From Clostridia bacterium (lineage in GTDB: Bacteria > Bacillota > Clostridia > Oscillospirales > Acutalibacteraceae): 40,030 nt of DNA. Shown here piece by piece: positions 1 through 9,417 of the stretch. The position numbers and the translations under genes were made by a program. The DNA lies in assembly GCA_017441385.1 (NCBI GenBank), contig JAFRXY010000027.1:1-40030 (forward strand). Direction: 5' to 3'. The notes under the pieces are model-generated. The model did not search any database. It saw only the letters and a program-made list of their open reading frames with translations, and was not told the origin of the DNA. Every line of letters begins with the position of its first letter. Positions within the stretch are counted from its first letter, which is position 1.

Positions 1-1
1 A

Positions 2-36
2 TTCACTATTCACTATTCACTATGCACTATGCACTT
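2..36. repeat. Tandem heptamer array 1, downstream of gyrB
   Basis: Five consecutive 7-bp units are visible: TTCACTA three times, then TGCACTA and TGCACTT. The array lies about 20 bp beyond the gyrB stop codon. Read on the minus strand it shares the AGTG core of the array at 2723-2771. It is one of six such arrays in this window. Function unknown. Confidence 0.85.
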
Positions 37-56
37 AGCGAACGAACGTGAGCGCT

Positions 57-2288
<2,232 letters not shown>

Positions 2289-2290
2289 TT

Positions 2291-2296
2291 ATTATA
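2291..2296 (-). promoter_or_regulatory. Candidate gyrB promoter -10
   Basis: Read on the minus strand, TGTGATATAAT occurs about 100 nt upstream of the TTG start; the -35 is poor. The leader it would produce contains an inverted repeat (AATCGCC ... GGGCGATT) before the GGGAGG ribosome site. A second weak candidate, TTGCAT with 17-bp spacing to TATATA, lies nearer the gene. Confidence 0.4.
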
Positions 2297-2345
2297 TCAC
2301 AAACAGCGGAAAAATGCCATATTTAATTTATAAATTTTTTTCCTA

Positions 2346-2371
2346 TTTATTAGTATGATAATACTAATAAA
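2346..2371. repeat. AT-rich inverted repeat, 11-bp arms
   Basis: TTTATTAGTAT (2346-2356) is the exact reverse complement of ATACTAATAAA (2361-2371) with a 4-nt GATA loop. It lies upstream of gyrB beside the larger palindrome at 2378-2435. It could be an operator-like site or part of a terminator; nothing decides this. Confidence 0.55.
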
Positions 2372-2377
2372 ATGGGA

Positions 2378-2435
2378 AATCAATAGGTGGTCATATTTCG
2401 GCGTGAAGCGCTCAAAATATGACCACCTATTGATT
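2378..2435. repeat. Perfect palindrome with 21-bp arms between remB and gyrB
   Basis: Positions 2378-2398 are the exact reverse complement of 2415-2435, with a 16-nt loop at 2399-2414. It begins 10 bp beyond the remB stop codon. No long U-tract follows on the minus strand, so it is not a textbook intrinsic terminator, although it could still end the remB transcript. Perfect arms of this length suggest recent origin or selection. A small palindromic mobile repeat is the other reading. Confidence 0.85.
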
Positions 2436-2444
2436 GAAATATTT

Positions 2445-2696
2445 TTATATGCCTGTGCCCTGTTCGGCGCGTCCTGCGAGCGCGGAGGGCGAAATCTGAC
2501 AGAGATAAACCCGTCCGTCCCGGCAGAGCACGAAGCTCTTGGGCAGATCGGAAGTGACCGCCGTCACCCGTCCGTCCTTTTCCGCCTGCCGGAGCAGGTT
2601 GCGCGTGTGCTTGGAAATGGTGGTGTTGTCCATGTCGAATATCCCGATGATCTCCCTCTCGGGAATCACGAAATTGTTGCCCAGATGAAGATACAT
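2445..2696 (-). CDS. remB: RemA/RemB-family (DUF370) regulator
   Basis: An 83-aa protein beginning MYLHLGNNFVIPEREIIGIFD, typical of the DUF370 family. In Bacillus subtilis RemB (YaaB) is encoded in the same place, between recF and gyrB, and RemA-type proteins regulate extracellular-matrix genes. The gene has a strong ribosome site (GGAGGAGG then 9 nt to ATG). A terminator (2796-2837) and a heptamer array (2723-2771) lie immediately upstream. I see no good promoter between that terminator and the start, so its transcription is unclear. DNA binding is inferred from the family, not visible in the sequence. Confidence 0.85.
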   Translation of the reverse strand: MYLHLGNNFVIPEREIIGIFDMDNTTISKHTRNLLRQAEKDGRVTAVTSDLPKSFVLCRDGRVYLCQISPSALAGRAEQGTGI

Positions 2697-2722
2697 GTTT
2701 TTTTACCTCCTCCCCCTTTTTG

Positions 2723-2771
2723 GTCAGTGCTTAGTGGTTAGTGGTTAGTGCTTAGTGGTCAGTGGTCAGTG
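2723..2771. repeat. Tandem heptamer array 2, upstream of remB
   Basis: Seven consecutive 7-bp units: GTCAGTG, CTTAGTG, GTTAGTG, GTTAGTG, CTTAGTG, GTCAGTG, GTCAGTG. It lies between the remB ribosome site and the CRISPR-side terminator. The AGTG core is shared with the reverse complement of array 1 on the far side of gyrB. Confidence 0.9.
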
Positions 2772-2795
2772 TGAAATCAGAAAAAAATAAAAAGC

Positions 2796-2837
2796 AAGCC
2801 TGTTCAGAGCGCACGAAAAACGCGCCTGATCAGGCTT
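2796..2837 (-). terminator. Terminator between CRISPR array and remB
   Basis: An imperfect hairpin: AAGCCTG.. (2796-2812) pairs with ..CAGGCTT (2822-2837) around a 9-nt loop. On the minus strand it is followed by a U-rich tract, and on the plus strand by TTTTT, so it can work both ways. It would end CRISPR transcription, which runs on the minus strand. Confidence 0.75.
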
Positions 2838-2845
2838 TTTGTAAT

Positions 2846-3408
2846 TTTTCAATCCCTTATAGAGGTTAATGCAAGTTTGATGGAAAATAAAGCGTAGTCA
2901 AATAGCTCGAAAAGTATCAATCCCTTATAGAGGTTAATGCAAGTTTATTAGGATATATAACTAGCACCACGCCAGAGTATCAATCCCTTATAGAGGTTAA
3001 TGCAAGACAACGACGAGGACGGCTCCGATGAGGACGAGTAATCGTGTATCAATCCCTTATAGAGGTTAATGCAAGTCGGAATGATCATTTCCAATTTCCG
3101 TGGAAACCGTGTATCAATCCCTTATAGAGGTTAATGCAAGAAGCTGTGAACGGATGGGATCCGACACGAGCCAAGTTCAAGTATCAATCCCTTATAGAGG
3201 TTAATGCAAGACTTCCGACACGAAAGAACAGGGACTTCCCTGAGTATCAATCCCTTATAGAGGTTAATGCAAGCCTTGACGTAACTGTATGGCGCAATTC
3301 TGCGGAGTTGTATCAATCCCTTATAGAGGGTAATGCAAGATTTTATTTGGAGTGGATACATATGTCAACTAATGAAACGTATCAATCCCTTATAGAGGTT
3401 AATGCAAG
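2846..3408 (-). CRISPR. CRISPR array, 9 repeats and 8 spacers, no cas genes in window
   Basis: 30-bp repeats start at 2846, 2914, 2977, 3046, 3111, 3181, 3244, 3310 and 3379. On the plus strand they read GTATCAATCCCTTATAGAGG and end in TTAATGCAAG. Spacers are 38, 33, 39, 35, 40, 33, 36 and 39 bp. Transcription is inferred on the minus strand for three reasons: a promoter reads into the array at 3433-3461; the minus-strand repeat ends in ATTGATAC, close to the common ATTGAAAC 5' handle of type I and III systems; and the degenerate terminal repeat (2846, altered in its first bases) is at the far end. Repeat 8 has one T-to-G change. The variable spacer length fits type III or some type I systems, but no cas gene is present, so the type is unknown. 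The array sits inside the recF-remB-gyrB cluster. Confidence 0.97.
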
Positions 3409-3600
3409 AACAACAAATTGTGTTCTAAAAGAATTATACCCCCAACCTGTTGAAAAGTCAAGTGAACAATTTGTGAACAAATAGCTGTAAAATGAGTCAA
3501 TATCTCTGTGATAATTATAAAAAACCACCAATATCAGGAATTTTCAGCGTGAAAAAGACTGCTATAACTGATATAATTATGAATAATATATTAATGCTAC
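3409..3600 (-). promoter_or_regulatory. CRISPR leader and promoter
   Basis: An AT-rich gap of about 190 bp without a gene between recF and the array. On the minus strand, TTGACT (3456-3461) and TATAAT (3433-3438) are separated by exactly 17 bp. The predicted transcript start is about 18 nt before the first repeat. This is the expected position of a CRISPR leader. Confidence 0.75.
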
Positions 3601-3628
3601 CTCCTCCCTCCTCCCTCCTACCTCCTAT
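3601..3628. repeat. Tandem heptamer array 3, spanning the recF stop codon
   Basis: Four 7-bp units: CTCCTCC twice, CTCCTAC, CTCCTAT. The recF stop codon (3618-3620) lies inside, so the last two RecF residues (RR) are encoded by repeat units. On the transcribed strand the units read like repeated ribosome-binding sites (GGAGG). The same unit family occurs after dnaA at 6824-6851. Confidence 0.85.
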
Positions 3629-4712
3629 TAAATTTCCCGTCCTCGACTTCGATGACGCGGCCTTTGTCAAGACCCTTCACCGTATGAGGATCGCAGCAGG
3701 AAATAAAAACCTGCCAGCCTTCCATGTGGTTGAGAAGGTAATCCTGCCGCAGGCCGTCCAGCTCGCTCATCACGTCGTCCAGCACGGCGATAGGTCTTTC
3801 CCCCGCCGCTTCCTCCAGAAGGGAAGCCTCCGCGAGTTTCAGCGCCAGCACGCAGGAGCGTTTCTGCCCCTGCGAGGCGTAGGAACGCGCCGCCATGTCG
3901 TTGACGGAGATGTGAAGATCGTCGCGGTGAGCGCCGTAATTGGTGCAGCCCTGCGCGAGATCGGAAGCCCGGTGGGCTTCCAATTGTGATTGAAGCGCCC
4001 GCGCCGTTTCGTCCACCGAGTCGGGATTCAAAAAGCCGCAGCTATAGCGCAGACGGATACAATCCCGGCCGGAGGAAATGCCGTCGAAGATTTCTTCCGT
4101 TTTGCCGCAGAGCCGGGCAACGTATTCCGCCCGCTTGCAGGCAATTTTCGCGCCGGTGCGGGCGAGATTTTCGTCCCAGATGTCCAGCATGGATTCAAAG
4201 CCGGCGGTGGAGGACGATTTCTTGAGGAAGGCGTTGCGCTGGGCGAGAATGCGGTTGTATTCCACCAGCAGGCGCGGGTAGGCGGGGAACTGCTGGGAGA
4301 TCGCCGCGTCGAGGAATCGCCGGCGCTCGGCGGAACCGCCCTTGACAAGGCTCATGTTGTCGGGCGAGAAGACCACCGCGCAGAACCGCCCGATGAATCC
4401 GGTGGCGGCCGCCAGCTTCACGCCGTTGAGGGTGGCCTGCTTCTTGTCGGTGATGACAAGGTCGGCGTTTTGTTCCCGCTGATCGGCAAAGAATTGCAAT
4501 TCCATGCGTGCGAACTTTTCGCCCCTGGCGATCAGCTCGGCATTCTTCGCCCCGCGGAAGGAGCGCACGCCGGTGAAAAGGCAGAGCGCCTCCAGCAGGT
4601 TTGTCTTGCCCTGTCCGTTCTGACCGCTGATGACATTCACGCCCTCGGCAAATTCCACGGTATCGGGCGCGAGATTGCGGTAATGCTGCGTGAAAAGGCT
4701 GCGGGCAATCAT
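3618..4712 (-). CDS. recF: DNA replication/repair protein RecF
   Basis: A 364-aa SMC-like ATPase that helps load RecA at single-strand gaps with RecO and RecR. The Walker A motif GQNGQGKTN is at residues 30-38. A C-terminal ABC signature region ([19 protein letters not shown]) and Walker B with D-loop ([13 protein letters not shown]) are intact. The length is usual for the family. The start overlaps the stop of the S4 gene by 4 nt (ATGA-type overlap), implying translational coupling. The 3' end is embedded in heptamer array 3, so the C-terminal tail may differ from relatives. Confidence 0.97.
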   Translation of the reverse strand: MIARSLFTQHYRNLAPDTVEFAEGVNVISGQNGQGKTNLLEALCLFTGVRSFRGAKNAELIARGEKFARMELQFFADQREQNADLVITDKKQATLNGVKLAAATGFIGRFCAVVFSPDNMSLVKGGSAERRRFLDAAISQQFPAYPRLLVEYNRILAQRNAFLKKSSSTAGFESMLDIWDENLARTGAKIACKRAEYVARLCGKTEEIFDGISSGRDCIRLRYSCGFLNPDSVDETARALQSQLEAHRASDLAQGCTNYGAHRDDLHISVNDMAARSYASQGQKRSCVLALKLAEASLLEEAAGERPIAVLDDVMSELDGLRQDYLLNHMEGWQVFISCCDPHTVKGLDKGRVIEVEDGKFNRR

Positions 4713-4936
4713 AGCGCGGCCTTTACTTCCAGCTCCACGCTGTCGCAGGGAATGAAGACCACGTCGCCGGGGCGGATTTTCCTGCCGCGCATCGTGCAGA
4801 CTTCGCCGTTAACCAGCACGGCGCCGGAGGTGACCATGAATTTCGCCTCTCCCCCGACGGCCGCGATGCCGGCGAATTTCAGCAGGCTGTCCAGCTTGAT
4901 GAATTCGGTGGAGATTTCGATGATACGGTGTTCCAT
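4709..4936 (-). CDS. S4-domain RNA-binding protein (YaaA-like)
   Basis: A 75-aa protein with an S4 fold pattern ([21 protein letters not shown]...VLVNGEV...[11 protein letters not shown]). It corresponds to the small S4 protein encoded between dnaN and recF in Bacillus subtilis (yaaA). It is 20 nt downstream of dnaN and overlaps recF, so it is almost certainly co-transcribed with both. RNA or ribosome binding is inferred from the family. Confidence 0.88.
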   Translation of the reverse strand: MEHRIIEISTEFIKLDSLLKFAGIAAVGGEAKFMVTSGAVLVNGEVCTMRGRKIRPGDVVFIPCDSVELEVKAAL

Positions 4937-4956
4937 GACATCAACTCTTTCTTGAT

Positions 4957-6066
4957 TTAATCGTTCTTCTGCAATCTCACCGGCAGCAGCAGGAATAAAA
5001 AGCTCTCCCCCTCCGGCGGTAAAACCTTCATCGGATTCACCGGCGAACCGATAATCAGCCGCATCTCATCCGAAGAAACCGCCCGGAATGCGTCCATCAG
5101 ATACCGGTTATTGAATCCGATCTCCACCGGCTCATTCGGCGCGTCGGCACGCATTCTGTCGGTCGCGGAACCCATCGCCGTCCGGCAGTTGAAGGTAATC
5201 TCGTCATGCCCGAAGACACACCGCACAGGGCTTTTGATGGCGTCGCTGATGAGCAGGCTCATGCGTTCGCTGGCCTCGATCATGCGGCGGGTGCTGACCC
5301 TGACTTCCTTGTCGTTGGCGGAAGGAATGGCGTTGTCGTAGTCCAGAAAATCCCCCTCAATCAGCCGGGAAATAATCGTGCATCCGCTGATGGTGAATTC
5401 AATATGCCGGCGTGTTGCGCAGATATCCGTGCGTTTTTCTTCATCATCTTCCAGAATGCGCAGAATTTCCTCCAGCGTCTTCTTCGGCACGATAAAAGAG
5501 GACTCGAATGTGGAAGTAATCGGCTCGGTGCGCATGGCCAGCCGGAAACCGTCCACCGAAACCACGCGAAGCCGGTTGGAGGTAATCTCAAAGAGGGAGC
5601 CTGTGCAGGTCGGTCTGGAATCGCTGTCGCTGACCGCGAAAATGGTCTGGGCGATCATGGATTTCAGCATTCCCTGTGAAAGGGAAATCCTGCGTTCGCT
5701 CTCGATGACCGGAAGTTCCGGGAAGTCGGAGGCCGAAATGCCGATGATGGAATATTCCGATTCGGAGGAGCGGATGGTGGTGATCAGATTCTCGTTGCAG
5801 GTCAGTTCCACCTCGTCCCCCGGCATTCTTCTCACGATCTCGCAGAAGAGCTTGGAAGAAAGCACGATGCTGCCTTCCTCGTAGACATTGGCGAGAATTT
5901 TTGTGGAAATGCCGAGTTCGAGATTGTAGCCGCAGACATAGAGCGAGCTTTCCTCGGTGCGGAGATAAATGCCCTCCAGCGCCGCCATGGTGGAGCGTAT
6001 CGCCACGGCTCTGGAAACTTTATTGAGCGCGTCGGAGAGCATTTCACGGTTGCATTTTATTTTCAT
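4957..6066 (-). CDS. dnaN: DNA polymerase III beta sliding clamp
   Basis: A 369-aa clamp that tethers the replicative polymerase to DNA. It begins [20 protein letters not shown], and motifs such as VSVDGFRLA and the C-terminal LLLPVR region are typical, covering three clamp domains at normal length. AAAGGA lies about 10 nt before the ATG. A minus-strand promoter (6102-6130) lies in the gap after dnaA, so dnaN, the S4 gene and recF can be expressed separately from dnaA. Confidence 0.97.
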   Translation of the reverse strand: MKIKCNREMLSDALNKVSRAVAIRSTMAALEGIYLRTEESSLYVCGYNLELGISTKILANVYEEGSIVLSSKLFCEIVRRMPGDEVELTCNENLITTIRSSESEYSIIGISASDFPELPVIESERRISLSQGMLKSMIAQTIFAVSDSDSRPTCTGSLFEITSNRLRVVSVDGFRLAMRTEPITSTFESSFIVPKKTLEEILRILEDDEEKRTDICATRRHIEFTISGCTIISRLIEGDFLDYDNAIPSANDKEVRVSTRRMIEASERMSLLISDAIKSPVRCVFGHDEITFNCRTAMGSATDRMRADAPNEPVEIGFNNRYLMDAFRAVSSDEMRLIIGSPVNPMKVLPPEGESFLFLLLPVRLQKND

Positions 6067-6101
6067 TCTGTTTCGTTCCTTTCAGATTCCGTTCAGCGTT
6101 T

Positions 6102-6130
6102 ATTATACCGCATATGGCGATTGAATACAA
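6102..6130 (-). promoter_or_regulatory. Promoter upstream of dnaN
   Basis: On the minus strand TTGTAT (6125-6130) and TATAAT (6102-6107) are 17 bp apart. The predicted start is about 30 nt before the dnaN ATG. Confidence 0.65.
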
Positions 6131-6239
6131 GCATGACTTTGTTAATTTAGAAATAAAAACTGCCCGGGCGCAACAGCAACAGAAACCAATCAGAATCTCC
6201 CTTGCCCAGATCAGAGAAAAGAGCAGCTGAAAGATATAT

Positions 6240-6620
6240 CCATTCATCTTTTTCAACTTGCGGTGTGGAAAACAGGGTTCGTTTTTTTTGTCCGGCGGCG
6301 GAAGGAATATTTTGCGTCTGAAATCAATAATAATAATAAGATAAGGGCAGTAGCAGCAGTAGGGGCCGTGGAATCGGTGGAAAATGCCGGAAACGGTGGA
6401 ATTCCCGGCTTTGGCAGGGTTTTCCACAGGTGGAAATTTTATGGAATCCGGTGGGCAATGTTATGCACATTCTTCCACAATGCACATTCTTCCACTTCTT
6501 TCCACCTTGATTGTTGAAAAAACGGTAGAATATCCGCCATCTTCCGCTCTCCCCTCTTTCCCGCTTTCCATGGCTTTTTGACCGGCTTTCCACCGGCTCT
6601 TCACCCCGTTTCCACCGGAC
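6240..6620. other. Putative oriC, dnaA-dnaN intergenic part
   Basis: The 787-bp gap between dnaA and dnaN contains eleven TTCCAC/GTGGAA cores. GTGGAA occurs at 6265, 6368, 6377, 6396 and 6430; TTCCAC occurs at 6422, 6473, 6490, 6500, 6588 and 6610. Stronger DnaA-box matches are TTTTCCACA (6264-6272 reverse, 6420-6428) and TTATGCACA (6461-6469). A 15-bp direct repeat TGCACATTCTTCCAC occurs at 6464 and 6481. Most boxes below 6435 face one way and those above face the other. An AT-rich stretch with an AAT trinucleotide run (6324-6342) lies on the dnaN side and is a candidate unwinding element. This matches the Bacillus layout; origin activity is inferred. Confidence 0.8.
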
Positions 6621-6628
6621 AGGCAAAA

Positions 6629-6665
6629 AAAATCCCCGGAATTCCATGGGCATTCCGGGGATTTT
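6629..6665 (-). terminator. Terminator downstream of dnaA
   Basis: A perfect 14-bp stem: AAAATCCCCGGAAT (6629-6642) pairs with ATTCCGGGGATTTT (6652-6665) around a 9-nt loop. A/T runs flank both sides, so it could act in either direction. It is separated from the dnaA stop by the MITE at 6718-6822. Confidence 0.85.
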
Positions 6666-6717
6666 GATTTTAATAAGGAAAGGTGTTGGCTCGTTGGGGG
6701 CTGGTCTTGCTTTTTTC

Positions 6718-6822
6718 TTATACTCAATAACGGCAATAGCTGCCAGCCGAGGACGAGCAAAAACTTTCATATATGGTTTTTGTGAAGTCCGAGGCGGCAC
6801 GCTAAATCGTTATTGAGTATAA
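6718..6822 (-). mobile_element. MITE-like element, copy 1
   Basis: A 105-bp element with 15-bp perfect terminal inverted repeats (TTATACTCAATAACG / CGTTATTGAGTATAA). Its reverse complement matches 17249-17352 base for base. It has no transposase frame. If TA dinucleotides at each end are target duplications, it resembles MITEs moved by IS630/Tc1-mariner transposases; that is inference. A heptamer array begins at its right end, next to the dnaA stop. Confidence 0.85.
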
Positions 6823-6823
6823 C

Positions 6824-6851
6824 CTCCTGCCTTCTCCCTTCTCCCTCCTAC
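6824..6851. repeat. Tandem heptamer array 4, between dnaA stop and MITE
   Basis: Four 7-bp units: CTCCTGC, CTTCTCC, CTTCTCC, CTCCTAC. The dnaA stop codon is at 6854-6856, immediately beside it. The unit family matches the array over the recF stop (3601-3628). Confidence 0.8.
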
Positions 6852-6853
6852 CT

Positions 6854-8257
6854 TTATTGCGCCGAAACCTTGATGTTCTTGATCAGGTCCGTGATCATGT
6901 TGCGGAAGTCGGAACGGTTCTTCATGTTGCGCTCCACCTGCTGCACCGCGTAAATGGCGGTGGAATGATCGCGGCCGAATTCCTTGCCGATTTCCTCGTA
7001 GGAAAGGTTGGTGACTTCGCGCACAACGTACATCGCTACCTGTCTGGCCTGCGAAATCTGCGCGGCGCGTTTGGGGGACTTGATGTCGGCGGCGGTCACT
7101 TCAAAGGTACGCGCCACTTCCTCGATAATGCGCTCAATGGTGATGGGGGTGGGCTGCACGTCGTTCATCACGTCGCGGATGGCATTCTGCGCCATGGTGA
7201 GGGAAGGCAGCTCCTTCTCAAGCTGATAGGTCGCGTTGATGCGCTTCACGACCCCTTCCAGCTGACGGATATTCGATTTCAGGCGCTCGGCGATGAATTC
7301 CGCGATGTCGTCGCTCATCTCCATGTTGCACTGCTTGGCTTTGCGTTTGATAATGGCAATTCTTGTCTCAAATTCCGGCGGCTGAATGTCCGCGAGCAGT
7401 CCCATCTCAAAGCGGGAACGCAGGCGGCTTTCCAGCGTCTGAATCTCTCTCGGCGGGCGGTCGCTGGTGAGCACAATCTGCTTGTGCTCCTGATGCAGCG
7501 TGTTGAAGGTATGGAAGAATTCCTCCTGCGTCTGTTCCTTGCCGCCGATGAACTGCACGTCGTCCACCATCAGCACGTCGACATAGCGGTACTTCTGATG
7601 GAATTCGTTCTGCTTGCCCTGTCCGATGGCCTCGATCAGCTCGTTGGTGAACTGGTCGCCCTTGATGTACTTGATGGTCTTTTCGGGAAATTTATTCTGA
7701 ATCGCGTTCTTGATGGCGAAAAGAAGGTGGGTCTTCCCCATTCCCGACTGGCCGTAGATGAAAAGGGGATTGTAGGCGCCGCCGGGATTGTCCGCCACAG
7801 CGACGCTGGCGGCGTGGGCGAATTTGTTGGAGGAGCCGACGATGAAGGTGTCAAAGGTGTACTCGTAGAAGGATTCGTCCGACGAAGAAGTCACCTGTCC
7901 CGGCTTGGCGTTCTGGGCGGCGGGGGTTTTGGAATTGCCGTAATGCTCCACCTCGTCGTGCCAGCTGATCTCGCCGCGCTGCGGCTGGATGTCCTCCGGA
8001 ATGTCCTCCCCCTTGACCAGAATTCTCAGCGTGACCTCGAATCCGATGGTGTTGAAGATGCATTTTTCGATCTTTTCGCCGATGTGCTGGTCGATAATGA
8101 CGTCCTTGTGGAACTGCGAGGGCGCAATGATGATCATTTCTTTGCCGTTGACAAGGTCGTGAGGCACAAGCGGCTCGATCCATACATTAAATAAAACGTC
8201 GTTGACTTGCAGGCGGAGCTTGTCGCAGACATTTTTCCAAAGTTGAGTAATTTCCAT
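6854..8257 (-). CDS. dnaA: Chromosomal replication initiator DnaA
   Basis: AAA+ ATPase that binds DnaA boxes and opens the origin. With the start at 8257 it has 467 aa. Domain I begins MEITQLWKNVCDKLRLQ; Walker A GQSGMGKTH is at about 169-177; Walker B is VLMVDDVQF; domain IV ends with the DNA-binding signature (GRDHSTAIYAVQ). The open frame reaches an ATG at 8293, but that codon lies only about 16 nt after the predicted transcript start and has no ribosome site. The 8257 ATG has AAAGG upstream at a rather long 14-nt spacing, and it matches family N-termini. It is flanked by DnaA-box clusters on both sides, so autoregulation is plausible. Confidence 0.96.
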   Translation of the reverse strand: MEITQLWKNVCDKLRLQVNDVLFNVWIEPLVPHDLVNGKEMIIIAPSQFHKDVIIDQHIGEKIEKCIFNTIGFEVTLRILVKGEDIPEDIQPQRGEISWHDEVEHYGNSKTPAAQNAKPGQVTSSSDESFYEYTFDTFIVGSSNKFAHAASVAVADNPGGAYNPLFIYGQSGMGKTHLLFAIKNAIQNKFPEKTIKYIKGDQFTNELIEAIGQGKQNEFHQKYRYVDVLMVDDVQFIGGKEQTQEEFFHTFNTLHQEHKQIVLTSDRPPREIQTLESRLRSRFEMGLLADIQPPEFETRIAIIKRKAKQCNMEMSDDIAEFIAERLKSNIRQLEGVVKRINATYQLEKELPSLTMAQNAIRDVMNDVQPTPITIERIIEEVARTFEVTAADIKSPKRAAQISQARQVAMYVVREVTNLSYEEIGKEFGRDHSTAIYAVQQVERNMKNRSDFRNMITDLIKNIKVSAQ

Positions 8258-8315
8258 GATGCGTGAGATTTCCTTTCTGAATGTTTGACTCATAAGTTAA
8301 ATTTTTACAGTGTCT

Positions 8316-8344
8316 ATTATAACAGAAATCCTCCGTTACGACAA
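8316..8344 (-). promoter_or_regulatory. dnaA promoter
   Basis: On the minus strand TTGTCG (8339-8344) and TATAAT (8316-8321) are 17 bp apart. The predicted start is near 8309, which leaves about 50 nt of leader to the preferred dnaA start at 8257. Confidence 0.75.
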
Positions 8345-8403
8345 GCTAATTTGATATAGGAATTTTGAGAAATGTCTTTTAAAGTTTTGTGCAAAACTGA
8401 TAG

Positions 8404-8520
8404 TATTCCACTGTTTGAAATAAGCGTTATAAGCAAAAAATGTAAAAATATTTGTGCAATTTTTTGTTTAAAAAGCATATGCGACAGAATATTTAGTGGT
8501 TGTCCACCGTGTTTTCCACA
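8404..8520. other. Putative oriC, dnaA-rpmH intergenic DnaA-box cluster
   Basis: The 365-bp gap between the divergent dnaA and rpmH genes carries TATTCCACT (8404-8412), TTGTCCACC (8499-8507) and TTTTCCACA (8512-8520) in AT-rich DNA. With the larger cluster at 6240-6620 this gives a bipartite arrangement around dnaA, as in Bacillus. The rpmH promoter follows. Confidence 0.65.
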
Positions 8521-8593
8521 ACAGGTTGAAAAGTCCGGCGCGGTTCAGTTCCCTGTTTTTGGAAAAAATCATGAATTGCTTAAAAAATTTGTA

Positions 8594-8623
8594 TTGACAT
8601 AGCGGGTGTCAATGCGTTATAAT
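8594..8623 (+). promoter_or_regulatory. rpmH promoter
   Basis: Consensus -35 TTGACA (8594-8599) and -10 TATAAT (8618-8623), spaced 18 bp. This near-perfect sigma-A promoter suits a ribosomal protein gene. Confidence 0.85.
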
Positions 8624-8659
8624 ATACTAGTATAATTTCTTTAAAGGGGGGAAACGCAG

Positions 8660-8794
8660 ATGGTAAGAACATATCAGCCCAAAAAGCGTCAGAGAAAGGT
8701 CGAGCACGGTTTCCGCAAGAGAATGGCCACAAAGAACGGCCGCAAGGTGCTCGCAAGGCGCAGAGCCAAGGGAAGAAAGACACTGACCTATTAA
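8660..8794 (+). CDS. rpmH: 50S ribosomal protein L34
   Basis: A 44-aa, strongly basic protein, [20 protein letters not shown].. ending ..[10 protein letters not shown], the standard L34 sequence and length. It is a structural protein of the large ribosomal subunit. A GGGGGGAAA ribosome site precedes the ATG. Its position upstream of rnpA and divergent from dnaA is the conserved arrangement. The gene is too short for ordinary ORF cutoffs. A heptamer array and a terminator separate it from rnpA. Confidence 0.97.
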   Translation: MVRTYQPKKRQRKVEHGFRKRMATKNGRKVLARRRAKGRKTLTY

Positions 8795-8903
8795 TCGTAT
8801 TAATGGTATTAATCGTGCCTGTTGATTCATCCGGCCATTGCCTCTGTCATGCCGCGGACGCGTTTTCACGCGCTTCTGCGGCGTGATGAACGCGGCAGGG
8901 CGG

Positions 8904-8931
8904 GGAATAGTAAATAGGGAATAGGGAATAC
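8904..8931. repeat. Tandem heptamer array 5, between rpmH and rnpA
   Basis: Four 7-bp units: GGAATAG, TAAATAG, GGAATAG, GGAATAC. The 287-bp gap (8795-9081) otherwise holds a GC-rich imperfect hairpin (about 8851-8888, GCCGC..ACGCGT/ACGCG..GCGGC) without a U-tract, and the terminator at 9029-9060. No gene is seen there. Confidence 0.8.
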
Positions 8932-9028
8932 TTCAAGGCGCCTGATGCAGGGAAGGGACAGCTGCCCGCAGCGGGGGAGAAGCGGCATTTCTTTGCTGCT
9001 CCTGCCTTTCTCGGGTTATCTTCACGAG

Positions 9029-9060
9029 AGCCACTTATTGCAAAGTGGCTTTTGTTTTTA
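9029..9060 (+). terminator. Terminator between rpmH and rnpA
   Basis: AGCCACTT (9029-9036) pairs with AAGTGGCT (9043-9050) around a 6-nt loop, followed by TTTGTTTTTA. It probably ends most rpmH transcripts and lowers read-through into rnpA. Confidence 0.85.
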
Positions 9061-9081
9061 TGAAAAGGGATTTGTTGATTT

Positions 9082-9417
9082 ATGCCAAAATACGCTGTGA
9101 TAAAACAGAATTACGAATTTCGGCGTGCCTACAGCAGGGGAAAGAGCTTTGTATCGCCCTACCTGATTACCTATTGCTTCAAAAAGAAGTACGGCGGCAT
9201 TCAGATGGGCATTACCACCGGCAAGAAAATCGGCAAGGCCGTTGTCAGAAACCGCTGCCGCAGGGTGATCCGCGAGGCCTTCCGTTCCCTCTACCCCCAA
9301 GCTCACGGGAACTGGGATATTGTGTTTGTCGCGCGTTCGGCTACCAGATACAGGAAAAGCACTGAAATCGCCGTGATAATGAAAAAGCAGCTGAAGGAGG
9401 CGGGTGTGATTTCTTGA
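9082..9417 (+). CDS. rnpA: Ribonuclease P protein component
   Basis: A 111-aa protein subunit of RNase P, which matures tRNA 5' ends. The signature [13 protein letters not shown] is at residues 56-68, and the N-terminal aromatic/basic region is typical. The ATG follows a weak AAGGGA site at long spacing; an in-frame stop just upstream fixes this as the first start. Its stop overlaps the TTG start of yidD (TTGA), so the two are probably translationally coupled. Confidence 0.96.
   Translation: MPKYAVIKQNYEFRRAYSRGKSFVSPYLITYCFKKKYGGIQMGITTGKKIGKAVVRNRCRRVIREAFRSLYPQAHGNWDIVFVARSATRYRKSTEIAVIMKKQLKEAGVIS

Noticed and set aside
3131-3484. Short frames with repeated YQSLIEVNAR or CINLYKGLI peptides
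   Set aside because: They are translations of CRISPR repeats, not proteins.
3990-4955. 321-codon plus-strand frame opposite recF and the S4 gene
   Set aside because: It crosses two secure minus-strand genes and has a composition typical of antisense frames in GC-biased codons.
6324-6800. Minus-strand frame through the MITE and oriC
   Set aside because: Its start is the same peptide read from the other MITE copy (17271 onward), so it is an accidental frame in a repeat.
6857-8194. 445-codon plus-strand frame opposite dnaA
   Set aside because: Antisense to an unmistakable dnaA; no promoter or family signature.
8258-8293. Upstream ATG of dnaA as the true start
   Set aside because: It lies about 16 nt after the predicted transcript start with no ribosome site, and the extra 12 residues do not match DnaA N-termini.
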